From Candidatus Kuenenia stuttgartensis (GTDB taxonomy: Bacteria; Planctomycetota; GCA-002687715; CAIWVZ01), in assembly GCA_945860915.1 (NCBI GenBank), contig CAMARR010000004.1:1-64000 (forward strand): 64,000 bases of DNA, given 5' to 3'. Within the stretch, counting starts at the first letter, position 1. Every line of letters begins with the position of its first letter. Both the position numbers and the translations under genes were made by a program. The notes beneath the pieces were generated by a model. The model was not told the origin of the DNA and searched no databases. It saw nothing but the letters and a program-made list of their open reading frames with translations. Below, piece by piece: positions 40,942 to 48,866 of the stretch.

Positions 40942-41784
40942 ATGATCACTGTCGCACTTATCAATCAAAAAGGTGGTGTCGGGAAGACGACAACGGCCAT
41001 GAATCTGGCCGCCGCCTTGGCCGAACACGGTCAGGAGACGCTCCTGATCGATCTCGACCCGCAAGCCAACCTGACAGCCCACGCAGGCATCGAGTTAGCC
41101 GACGGCGACGTGTCGGTCTACGAGGTGCTCCTCGGGGAGTCGACCCTAGCTCTAGCCCGCCGAACCACGTCCGAGAAGCGTCTGACGATCGTTCCGGCGT
41201 CTTTGGACCTTTCGGCAGCGGAGCTCGAGCTCGGCTCGGTCGAGGGCAAGGAAACACGCCTACTAGAAGCCATTCGGACTTTTGTGGCCGAAGCCGGCGA
41301 CGGAGCGCCGACTTGGTGCGTCATCGACTGTCCACCGTCCCTCGGGCTGCTTTCGCTCAACGCACTGTCCGCGGCGCAGCGGGTGATGGTGGCGATGCAA
41401 ACGGAGTTCTTCGCGCTTCAGGGACTCGCCAAGCTGATGGAGGTCATCGACCTCGTCAGGAAGTACCTGAATCCCGACCTCGTCCTCGATGGCATCGTGC
41501 CATGCAAAGTCGACATGCGACCGAAGCTGACGCAGGAAGTTCTTGTAGACTTAAGAATGCATTTTGGGGATCGAATGTACCAGTCGATCATCCGCCCCAA
41601 CGTCAAAGTCGCCGAAGCGGCGTCCCATGGGCGAAGTGTGTTGTCGTACGCATCAGAGAGCAACGGGGCCAAGGACTATCGTGCCTTGGCCTCCGAATTC
41701 CTGAAGCGCATTCGCTATTCGACGACTACCGGCAAGAGAGCGATACGCGCGCCTAAGGGCGAGTCGACGAATACGGAAACGTAG
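40942..41784 (+). CDS. parA: ParA/Soj-family chromosome partitioning ATPase
   Basis: ParA ATPases drive segregation of origins or plasmids with ParB-parS. ATG 40942 starts the fold directly (MITVALINQKGGVGKTT), with the deviant Walker A KGGVGKTT at 10-17, DLDPQANLT as switch and WCVIDCPPSLGLLS as Walker B. The frame extends to 40828 but those codons lie over the queC promoter. The 280 residues exceed the core by a basic tail. No parB lies next to it, so either parB is elsewhere or this is an orphan partitioner. The last 70 nt overlap the end of the convergent C25 peptidase gene. Confidence 0.92.
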   Translation: MITVALINQKGGVGKTTTAMNLAAALAEHGQETLLIDLDPQANLTAHAGIELADGDVSVYEVLLGESTLALARRTTSEKRLTIVPASLDLSAAELELGSVEGKETRLLEAIRTFVAEAGDGAPTWCVIDCPPSLGLLSLNALSAAQRVMVAMQTEFFALQGLAKLMEVIDLVRKYLNPDLVLDGIVPCKVDMRPKLTQEVLVDLRMHFGDRMYQSIIRPNVKVAEAASHGRSVLSYASESNGAKDYRALASEFLKRIRYSTTTGKRAIRAPKGESTNTET

Positions 41785-44390
41785 TGGAGCCCTGGTAGCG
41801 TTTCAGGCGGAACCCTGAGGATGACCGTCGGTTCGCCGGCCCCTTGGACCGTTGCTGATGTGAGCACAACGGCATTCGCTTTGGAATGCGTTGCTGCGAT
41901 GTCGGACGCGCTTCGGCGGGATGCGGGGCCCGACTCGGGCATGTCAGTCGGAATCGCCGGAGTATGCGAGCGCGCGGCCTCACGTCGCGTTCGTTCAAAT
42001 GTCACAGTGGCCAGCCATTCGTCGCCCGCGGGCATAGGGAACGTCACGGTGACCGTCCCGCCTGCTTTGACTGTTCCCGACACCGTTGCTCGCTCCAACA
42101 CGGCGGGCACGGGTAGGGTCGCTCCCGGGTCGCCGAAGAGGTGGTAGAGAGCCGCATGGTCTCGCAGGAGGCTCTCGAGGCTGACAGCCTTCGACATGAA
42201 TGGCTGTGCAACGCTAGCGAGCGGCGACGAAATCGAGCCCTTGAGCCCCGCGAGTGTTGCGAGCCAGGACGAACCGATCGTCGTGCTCGGTCGCCCGAGT
42301 TCCGCTGACATCGAGCGGCCAAGTAGCGCGTTGGCAACGGGATGGCTGACCCGGCTCGCGGCGATCATGAGCATCGGCCCGCCCTCTCCAAGGAACCAAC
42401 TCTCGCTGAGGCAATCATCAGCTGGATCATCATGCCTTCCGGCGGAACATGCGAGGAGGACGACCGCTCCAGTGCGATTCGACCTACCGAGCTTCCCCAA
42501 ATCGGCTTTCGAGACGAATGGGAATCGTGCAGAGCCGACCTTGAGGGTGTCGAGCGATCCCTCACTACCGTGGCCAGCGTAGGTCACGATCAGGGCGCCG
42601 GCTTCGTAGCGGCGGACGAATCTGGAAAGGAAGTCCTGCTCTGGCCAGAACCACGGCGAATTGGGTGAACCGTAGGTCGCGTCAATGTGCATCCACGGCG
42701 GCACAGATTCCGAAATCGTATCGATGGCTACTTGTTCAATCATTGCGTCTTGCGCAGGCCCGAAGTCGGCCGGTATTCCGACAAACAGGGCATCTCGTTT
42801 CCACGACCCCATCTCGGGCTTGGTCTCGAGAGTCATGATCCGCCCCAGCACGCGGGAGAAGTCCTCGGGTGCTCGCGCCGGAATTCGTCCGACAGCGATG
42901 TCTGGCCAACCATCGGCGTTGATGTCTCCAAGCAGGGGATCGGCCGCCGTCCATCCGTTATAGGCTGTCGGAACGAACAGGGTGGGGAGCGTCTCGCGAC
43001 TCGCGGTGACGTCGCCGTCAAGTTGTGCGTCTCCCGCGAGGAGAACATATTTCGGCTTGGTCTTCCACGCGGCGGAGGCTGCTATGAGGAACGACCTGAT
43101 GGACTCTGGGTCGACCTTTCCGGCGGAGTAGGTGTCGTGAAGGGTTCTAATAGACACGACGAATGTCTTCATGCCGCGGGTGCGGCGATGACTTGCAAGG
43201 GCTTCGACGCCGGGCCTCAATGAATCCGTTGTGATCGCAACCCAATCCGCGCCCTCATCGCCGGGGCGAAGGACAAGAGGCTTGGCTAGGTTCAGCGAAA
43301 CGGGATCTTTGGCGCCATTTGCTGCCAGGATTGAGAGTCGAGCGGATCTATCGCCGCGGATGACGACATCCGACGTTCGCCACAGTTTGGCGCTATCGGG
43401 ATCAAACACGATGTAGCCCTCTGACTGACGCATCGTGATTGGAAGTCGGCGGAAAGGCACAGCCTCCACCGGCGGGACGATTTCGACGTTGGTTTGTGCC
43501 GACGTGACCGAGGGGCCGGTGAGTTGAGTCAGATAGGAAACTGTCGCGCGTTCGATCACGAGTCGATTCGTTCGACTCGGACGCATGTCATTTCCCTTGT
43601 CGGGAACGGTTGTCATGGGCGACAGATTTGTGACTTCGATCGCGAGACGTGGATCGAGGAGATCCCCCGGAAGCGGAATATCGAGGTCCTTCATGAAGGG
43701 GTCGGTCCACGTGACTTCAGGGAGAGTCGTTCCGTTGACGCGTATCGCCAGTCGTTGAGGCACCCCGCCCACGAGTGCGCCCGCGACCCGGAGCGAGAGT
43801 CGTCCGGGGGATGCCTTGATGGGCCTCGGGTCGAGTACCGCGATCAACGATGCTTTCGAGCGTGCAGTTTCGTCCTTGCCACGCGCCGGGACGATCGCAG
43901 CGATTCCCCAGCGAGGAAGTGAATGCGCGAGAGCTTCTTTTGGATTGACAGCGGCCCATGATTCAAAGGCCCGTGGCGACCCGAGATTCACCGAGATACG
44001 GGTCTCGAACGCAACGCGTTCAAGGTCGTTGGGCAGCGTGCCCAAGGAATAACGAGGAGGGGATGACATCTCGCTCAGGATGTAAGTCGCTGTGCGAAGT
44101 CGCGGGTCGGATGGAGGGTCGGCATAAAACAAGATCTCGTCACCGCGGTCAATTCGCCCGTCGGCTGCGCCGGGAATGAACACGGGGACTAGCTTGCCGT
44201 CCCGACGCAACCCTAATCGGTCTGGGTGAAGGCTGTCGAGAGATAGAAGTTGCTCGAGAGCTTCTCCCGCGATCCGGTGCATCCCGATGGAGTCTGTCTC
44301 GACACGGACCGCAATCTGGGCATTGACGATGCCCACAAATCCCAAACAGACCACAAGGGCGGTAACGAATGACCGGAAGGTTCGACGCAT
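41715..44390 (-). CDS. Gingipain-like C25-family cysteine peptidase, secreted
   Basis: The 891-residue protein has a signal peptide (1-24, ending IVNAQ). After a beta-rich N-terminal half, the caspase-like C25 domain spans about residues 400-700: YVLLAGDAQLDGD, the DINADGWPDIAVGRIPAR motif typical of gingipains, catalytic His607 in YAGHGSEG and catalytic Cys648 in LLACSAGRHDD. A C-terminal Ig-like beta domain (about 760-891) follows. It lacks an evident type IX secretion signal, the usual gingipain route. ATG 44390 was chosen since GGAG lies six bases upstream; a GTG at 44402 is in frame. The last 70 nt overlap parA. Confidence 0.85.
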   Translation of the reverse strand: MRRTFRSFVTALVVCLGFVGIVNAQIAVRVETDSIGMHRIAGEALEQLLSLDSLHPDRLGLRRDGKLVPVFIPGAADGRIDRGDEILFYADPPSDPRLRTATYILSEMSSPPRYSLGTLPNDLERVAFETRISVNLGSPRAFESWAAVNPKEALAHSLPRWGIAAIVPARGKDETARSKASLIAVLDPRPIKASPGRLSLRVAGALVGGVPQRLAIRVNGTTLPEVTWTDPFMKDLDIPLPGDLLDPRLAIEVTNLSPMTTVPDKGNDMRPSRTNRLVIERATVSYLTQLTGPSVTSAQTNVEIVPPVEAVPFRRLPITMRQSEGYIVFDPDSAKLWRTSDVVIRGDRSARLSILAANGAKDPVSLNLAKPLVLRPGDEGADWVAITTDSLRPGVEALASHRRTRGMKTFVVSIRTLHDTYSAGKVDPESIRSFLIAASAAWKTKPKYVLLAGDAQLDGDVTASRETLPTLFVPTAYNGWTAADPLLGDINADGWPDIAVGRIPARAPEDFSRVLGRIMTLETKPEMGSWKRDALFVGIPADFGPAQDAMIEQVAIDTISESVPPWMHIDATYGSPNSPWFWPEQDFLSRFVRRYEAGALIVTYAGHGSEGSLDTLKVGSARFPFVSKADLGKLGRSNRTGAVVLLACSAGRHDDPADDCLSESWFLGEGGPMLMIAASRVSHPVANALLGRSMSAELGRPSTTIGSSWLATLAGLKGSISSPLASVAQPFMSKAVSLESLLRDHAALYHLFGDPGATLPVPAVLERATVSGTVKAGGTVTVTFPMPAGDEWLATVTFERTRREAARSHTPAIPTDMPESGPASRRSASDIAATHSKANAVVLTSATVQGAGEPTVILRVPPETLPGLHYVSVFVDSPLGARIALLPVVVE

Positions 44391-44441
44391 CGGAGTCTCC
44401 ACCCGTCATCCTACGTGGTCGGGAGGAGTCATCCGCGGAGG

Positions 44442-44447
44442 TAGGAT
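44442..44447 (+). promoter_or_regulatory. Putative -10 box (TAGGAT) of the pseudouridine synthase gene
   Basis: GGTAGGATCGGG ends only 12 nt before the ATG at 44460, so a transcript from it would be nearly leaderless. No clear -35 was found at 16-18 bp. Confidence 0.4.
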
Positions 44448-44459
44448 CGGGTTCGCCCG

Positions 44460-45155
44460 ATGACGACCCTCCCCGACATTCCCATGATTCACGACGAGAG
44501 AGGCTTCCTCGCGGTCGCCAAGCCGTCAGGAGTGGCGACGATTCCCGGAAGGGGCATACCGATGGGGGAATCCGTGCGCGAGCGCCTCGAGGTTCAATTG
44601 GGCGTCTCGTTACTTCCCGTTCATCGGCTCGATCGGGGGACGTCCGGGGTGCTCCTGTTCGCTCGTGATGCGGCAACCCACCGCACACTGAATGGGCTGT
44701 TTGAATCGCGTCGCGTATCCAAACGTTATTTGGCAGGGGTTGTCGGTATCCCGCCAAGCGATGTGGGTCGCCGTGAGCGTCCGCTTGTAATGGATAAGGG
44801 CGAGCGCGTCCAAGAGACATTCGCTGGGGGCCCCGGCATTTCGGCGTCGACCGAGTGGCGGGTCGTCTCAATTGGGATGGCACTGCCTGCGTGGGGGCTT
44901 CCCGATGCCGAAGTTGCCTTACTTGACGTGCGCCCCACAACGGGACGTCGACATCAGATTCGCGTGCACCTCAGTTCGATGGGATGTCCAATCCTTGGCG
45001 ATCCGCTCTACGCGCATGACCCGGTACGTATTGCATGGCCGCGGCTCTGCCTCCATGCGTCGGCGATACAGTTTCCGCACCCGAGTACCGGAAAGCCAAT
45101 TGAAATCAGAGTTTCGACTCCTTCTGACCTTCCAATGTTCATGCAAAGCACGTGA
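44460..45155 (+). CDS. RluA-family RNA pseudouridine synthase
   Basis: RluA-type enzymes isomerise uridine in rRNA or tRNA. The 231 residues lack an S4 domain and contain the catalytic motif HRLDRGTSG (55-63), with Asp58 as nucleophile. GRRHQIRVHLSSMGCPILGD is the second conserved stretch. The length suits a single-domain RluA/TruC type. The exact target uridine cannot be inferred. It diverges from the C25 peptidase gene. Confidence 0.93.
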   Translation: MTTLPDIPMIHDERGFLAVAKPSGVATIPGRGIPMGESVRERLEVQLGVSLLPVHRLDRGTSGVLLFARDAATHRTLNGLFESRRVSKRYLAGVVGIPPSDVGRRERPLVMDKGERVQETFAGGPGISASTEWRVVSIGMALPAWGLPDAEVALLDVRPTTGRRHQIRVHLSSMGCPILGDPLYAHDPVRIAWPRLCLHASAIQFPHPSTGKPIEIRVSTPSDLPMFMQST

Positions 45156-45358
45156 AACGCCGATGGTGCGAAGGTTCATTCCGGCGCCGAAGGAACGACA
45201 CGGCGCTTGGAGTGGGGGGGCTCGCGAGGGTCCTCTGAATCTAGAACAACCCGTTTAGAGCTCACGCTTGGCTCCGCTTCATGCGGTACACGCCAAGAAA
45301 AGGCTCAAGACCGGGTATGGTTGCGGTCGAAAAGACCCGTTAACAGGGGGGTTAGCAA

Positions 45359-45940
45359 GTGAAATTTCGTCTCCACACCGACTATGCGCTTCGCGCCATG
45401 ACGTACCTCGCAGGGAAGGGTACACCCGCGACGACCGATGAGATCGCGAACTACTTCAACATCTCATCTGCGCACCTCGGGCGCGTGATCCGCAAGCTTC
45501 AGGCCATGGGCTTCATGAAGGCCGTGCGTGGCCGCAAAGGCGGCGTTCGTCTCGCCAAGGACCCAAGCGTCCTCACCTTGGGTGAAGTCGTTTGCGCACT
45601 CGAAGATAACGGCACGCTGATGGACGGGCTGAAGCCCGGCGAAACCTCAGGCGCGCACAACCTGCGCCTCGGCGCGGTTCTTCGCCGTTCGTCCGGTCTC
45701 TTCATTGGCTACCTCACGCGCACTACGTTTGCGGAGCTCATTAACGAGCCGTTGCCGAACGATGAGGCGACCTCGATGGACCGTCCGCTGGTTGTCGCAG
45801 AGAAGACTGCCACCCCCGTTTCTGTCAACGCGCCGGCCTCGGTCGTTCGCCCACAGCCGACTTCGACCCCTACCCCAACTCCGGCCCCCACGGGGTCCGT
45901 GGCGGGATCACGTCCCTCGCCGAATCCGCTCTATCGCTGA
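45359..45940 (+). CDS. Rrf2-family transcriptional regulator lacking Fe-S cysteines
   Basis: Rrf2 regulators use a winged helix-turn-helix to control iron-sulfur, nitric oxide or cysteine genes. The 193-residue protein starts at GTG (MKFRLHTDYALRAMTYL), with the recognition region SSAHLGRVIRKLQAMGFMKAVRGRKGGVRLAKDP typical of the family. The three Cys that bind [2Fe-2S] in IscR or NsrR are absent: only one Cys (in VVCALED) remains, followed by a loop without Cys. A Pro/Thr-rich tail (about 165-193) is added. Sensing would need another signal. Regulated targets are unknown. Confidence 0.88.
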   Translation: MKFRLHTDYALRAMTYLAGKGTPATTDEIANYFNISSAHLGRVIRKLQAMGFMKAVRGRKGGVRLAKDPSVLTLGEVVCALEDNGTLMDGLKPGETSGAHNLRLGAVLRRSSGLFIGYLTRTTFAELINEPLPNDEATSMDRPLVVAEKTATPVSVNAPASVVRPQPTSTPTPTPAPTGSVAGSRPSPNPLYR

Positions 45941-45962
45941 GCGAACTCGTTTCGAGTCGACA

Positions 45963-45989
45963 GGCGCGGTTCCGTTCAGGAGCCGCGCC
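45963..45989. terminator. Hairpin between convergent rrf2 and membrane-protein genes
   Basis: GGCGCGGTTCC and GGAGCCGCGCC form an 11-bp stem with one G-T pair. It overlaps the stop codon of the minus-strand gene and lies 22 nt after the rrf2-family stop. Confidence 0.5.
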
Positions 45990-47718
45990 GCGTCATTTCT
46001 AGTCTGATCGATCGGATCGTGAATTCACCTGGCCACGTTGTCGGTTGGATTCGCATCCGGTATCTGCCCGCGCTCGGGGCGATAATCGATCCCGTGGCCA
46101 AGTTCGCCGACATGACGAGAGGCATCGCGACCAGGTCCTTCTGCGGCACTGGCACAAGTTGAATGCGGCCAACCGCCACGGGCCCCGCTCCCCGCGCAAA
46201 TTCGATCATCACCGTCACGGATTCCGAAGCCGATAGATCGAATGGCGGCGAGAGGAAAGACTCCTCCCCGTTCCATGCTCGGAATTGCCCAGACCACGGC
46301 GTTGCGATAACCGGTGTAGGTGGTGTTTCGGAAGCCGCCAACCAGGCTGATGCGATATCCGGATCCGAAAGTGACATGCTGCAGGGGAGTCGCATCCCGT
46401 CTCGGAAGGGTCTGAAGACAACAGTCCGTTCATTTGCTTCGACCATGACGATCACGGGCGCGGCACGCTTCGGCGCGTCGCCTGACGTCATTCTGAAGTT
46501 CAAATTGGTGGTGTCGAGGCCGCGAGTCACGACGTCGGTGAAGTCTGACGGCAATTGAGGTGCAAGTTCGGATGGGATCACCACTCGAACATCCGCACCA
46601 TCCGTGAGCGCTTCTCGGATTCCGCGAGTTAGCACCCCGAGTTGAAATCCAGTGGCATGAGGTCTCGGCGGAGAGAGGCGAAGGCAAGGCACCGCGATGA
46701 GGCCCACGAGGATCAGTGCAACCGCCGTGATGCGCGATCGTCCACCCGAGGCGAGCAGGTGAAGACCCCACTCGATGACACCCGCTGTGGCCGCCAACGC
46801 GGCCGGGAAAAGGACCCACGATCCAACCCGTGCGGGTGCGTCGTCGGCCATGCTCGTCGGCACGACTATCCACGGGATCGGTGACCACAGGACGAGCAGG
46901 GCACATGTCGCAAACTGCGAGCCCCGAGGAGTGCGCCGCCCGAAGACCACCATGACTGGAAGGACCGCTCCAAGTAGGATCGCCCAAGTGATCCACGGCG
47001 GAACGATGTTTAGGAAAGTCGGACATGATTGAGTGAAGAGGATGCGGCTCCATGCTTCCACATGGCCGTCGACATGCGCGCCCGCGCGTAGGGCCATCAC
47101 GAGTGGAATCGTGGTTGCTGAGAACACCAGAAGTGGTGCCGATATTCCATACAGCACCATGGGCGCGGTTCGTCGAACGAGAGCTTCGAAGCCGACTCGA
47201 GGCGTGGCGAGGAGCACAGCCGCGATCGCCGAGTCGGCGACGAATCCCAGAGGGTGAAAGGCGGGGGCCGCCATTGCCAACGCAATCCCGAAGAGTCCCA
47301 CGCTCGGGCGGTCGATGCTCACGCGGAGTAGCGCACACGACCCAATCACGCAGCTAAATGCCAGGACTCCGCCGGTGCTTCGTGGATCGATGGGCAATAG
47401 CCAGCTGCCGGTTGCGGTGGCACCGGCAATTCCGCCAACTAGCGCCGAGAGCCATCGACGGTTATGAGGAGCGATTGCCGCGAGTAACCCCACCGAACCC
47501 AAAAGAAGGAAGATCGCAGCGACGCGCGAGGAAAGATCTGCGCCAAGCGAAGCGACCAGCAGAACTGTCCAGGGAGAGTCGACGATTCCGGCGAGTGAAG
47601 ACGCAGCAGCGGCCACCGATTCATCAACTGGGGGGCTTGGTGCTCCGATGATCGTTGCAGCACTCAAAATGAGCGCGACTGCAACTGCGGCTCGCTGCCA
47701 AGAGCCGTCGAGAGGCAT
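45976..47718 (-). CDS. Polytopic membrane protein of unknown function
   Basis: The 580-residue product carries about ten hydrophobic segments in the first 360 residues (for example AAIFLLLGSVGLLAAI, WAILLGAVLPVMVVF, ITAVALILVGLIAV), then a soluble beta-rich C-terminal domain of roughly 200 residues. The layout resembles GT-C glycosyltransferases, but the usual acidic motif after the first helix is only hinted at by VDESVAAA, so no family is assigned. ATG 47718 was chosen; a TTG at 47721 adjoins the preceding stop. It follows the FabZ-like gene with no spacer to speak of and is probably cotranscribed. Confidence 0.65.
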   Translation of the reverse strand: MPLDGSWQRAAVAVALILSAATIIGAPSPPVDESVAAAASSLAGIVDSPWTVLLVASLGADLSSRVAAIFLLLGSVGLLAAIAPHNRRWLSALVGGIAGATATGSWLLPIDPRSTGGVLAFSCVIGSCALLRVSIDRPSVGLFGIALAMAAPAFHPLGFVADSAIAAVLLATPRVGFEALVRRTAPMVLYGISAPLLVFSATTIPLVMALRAGAHVDGHVEAWSRILFTQSCPTFLNIVPPWITWAILLGAVLPVMVVFGRRTPRGSQFATCALLVLWSPIPWIVVPTSMADDAPARVGSWVLFPAALAATAGVIEWGLHLLASGGRSRITAVALILVGLIAVPCLRLSPPRPHATGFQLGVLTRGIREALTDGADVRVVIPSELAPQLPSDFTDVVTRGLDTTNLNFRMTSGDAPKRAAPVIVMVEANERTVVFRPFRDGMRLPCSMSLSDPDIASAWLAASETPPTPVIATPWSGQFRAWNGEESFLSPPFDLSASESVTVMIEFARGAGPVAVGRIQLVPVPQKDLVAMPLVMSANLATGSIIAPSAGRYRMRIQPTTWPGEFTIRSIRLEMTRRGS

Positions 47719-47721
47719 CAA

Positions 47722-48228
47722 CTATCTCGGAGTCGCGGCGGTGCTCACCGCCATTTGAACCCCTATGATCTCACCCTCGAAACAAAATCGACCTTCGCAG
47801 AATCCTTGGACTGCGAATCGAGAATGTCGCCGATCCAACTTGATCTCCTTGCAAAGTACATAGAGGCGCTGGCCGGGGCGAACCATCGAGCGAAACTTGA
47901 CCTTATCCATGCCGCCAAATCCGAAGAACTTCCCTTCCTCATTACCGAAACGATGGCGATAGCAATATGACGACAGTTGGGCGGCGCATTCCACCATGAG
48001 CGCGCCAGGGAAGATCGGGTCCCCTGGGATATGGCCCCGCACCCAGAAGCCGTCAGGGCGGGCGTCGTGAAAGCCGATTGCGTTCAACGTCGTGGGGTCG
48101 AAGTGGACGATGCCGTCGAGCAACGCAAATTCGAATCGATGAGGAACCGAAGCACGGATTTCGTCGATTGGGACGACTGAGCGGCTCAGATCGATCGAAG
48201 AGAGATCGAAAAATGGTTCAACAGGCAT
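47722..48228 (-). CDS. FabZ-like 3-hydroxyacyl-ACP dehydratase
   Basis: Hotdog-fold dehydratases remove water from 3-hydroxyacyl-ACP in fatty acid synthesis. In 168 residues the signature is GHIPGDPIFPGALMVECAAQ, giving catalytic His66 and Glu80, and VPHRFEFALLDGI is the family N-terminal motif. The FGFGGMDKVKFRSMVRPG stretch follows the usual order. It could be a secondary FabZ or a specialised acyl modifier, since no other fatty acid genes are adjacent. It lies 59 nt after the Mla auxiliary gene and just before the membrane protein gene. Confidence 0.82.
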   Translation of the reverse strand: MPVEPFFDLSSIDLSRSVVPIDEIRASVPHRFEFALLDGIVHFDPTTLNAIGFHDARPDGFWVRGHIPGDPIFPGALMVECAAQLSSYCYRHRFGNEEGKFFGFGGMDKVKFRSMVRPGQRLYVLCKEIKLDRRHSRFAVQGFCEGRFCFEGEIIGVQMAVSTAATPR

Positions 48229-48287
48229 CCGAAACCCTCATAAGACAGGCAACTTACCCCCGAAGGTAGGGGCAGATTAACTTGCGG

Positions 48288-48866
48288 TCAAGGCGTCACG
48301 GCACGAGAAGCATCAAGCAGTGCCATTCCGAGTGCATTCTCCAACGCAGCCACGAACGCGCGAGGGGTTTCGCCATCACACGGTGCGACACCCTTCACGA
48401 CGGGAGACAGAAGGATCTGCCTATCGTCGTTTTCAACGGTCATGGCGAGTGTGACGACGGCTTCCCAGCCAGTATCGGCTTGCGCGATCTCGAATTGCCG
48501 GACATTCACCCGGAGGACGCGGTCAGATCGTAAAGGCGAGGTAGCTCCGAGCACCAAACGGAACTTGCCGTTGGTTGCCAATGCCGCGCGAAGGGAGTCC
48601 TCGACCATCGCACCGATTGGCGCGGCAAACCGATGACCGACAAAGGTCTTCACGCGACCGTCACGCGCCACGACGACGAGTCCTCGTAGGTGTGCGGCGA
48701 CTTCCGTCGACGCTATCCGCAGGACCGGTGCCGACGCAGGCGCCGCTGCCACGGATCCCGTAATGGGTGGGCGAATCAACCACGCCTCCGGATCCGAGGG
48801 TGTTGTGGTGGACGTGCATCCCAAGAGTCCCAATAGGGCTACAGCGGCGAGGTGATGAGTATTCAC
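48288..48866 (-). CDS. ABC-transport auxiliary lipoprotein (PqiC/MlaB-like accessory)
   Basis: The 192-residue lipoprotein has lipobox LLGC after a short signal (acylated Cys17). The mature region (LRIASTEVAAHLRG, RVKTFVGHRFAAPIGAMVEDSLRAAL, RVNVRQFEIAQADTGWEAVV) resembles the ABC_trans_aux family that partners MCE transporters. It ends the mla gene run and its GTG start overlaps the mce stop (GTGA). Its role would be periplasmic or outer-membrane handover of lipid, by analogy with PqiC and LetAB accessories. Confidence 0.75.
   Translation of the reverse strand: MNTHHLAAVALLGLLGCTSTTTPSDPEAWLIRPPITGSVAAAPASAPVLRIASTEVAAHLRGLVVVARDGRVKTFVGHRFAAPIGAMVEDSLRAALATNGKFRLVLGATSPLRSDRVLRVNVRQFEIAQADTGWEAVVTLAMTVENDDRQILLSPVVKGVAPCDGETPRAFVAALENALGMALLDASRAVTP

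Noticed and set aside
44149-44940. 263-codon minus-strand frame across the start of the pseudouridine synthase gene
   Set aside because: Overlaps two supported genes and is Arg/Pro/Ser-rich with no recognisable motif.
46430-47338. 302-codon minus-strand frame within the membrane-protein gene
   Set aside because: Arg/Gly/His-rich translation in an alternative frame of a clear polytopic protein; no start signal.
48229-48287. Possible terminator after the Mla auxiliary lipoprotein gene
   Set aside because: CCCC and GGGG can pair over a short loop, but the stem is only four or five bases and no T-run follows.
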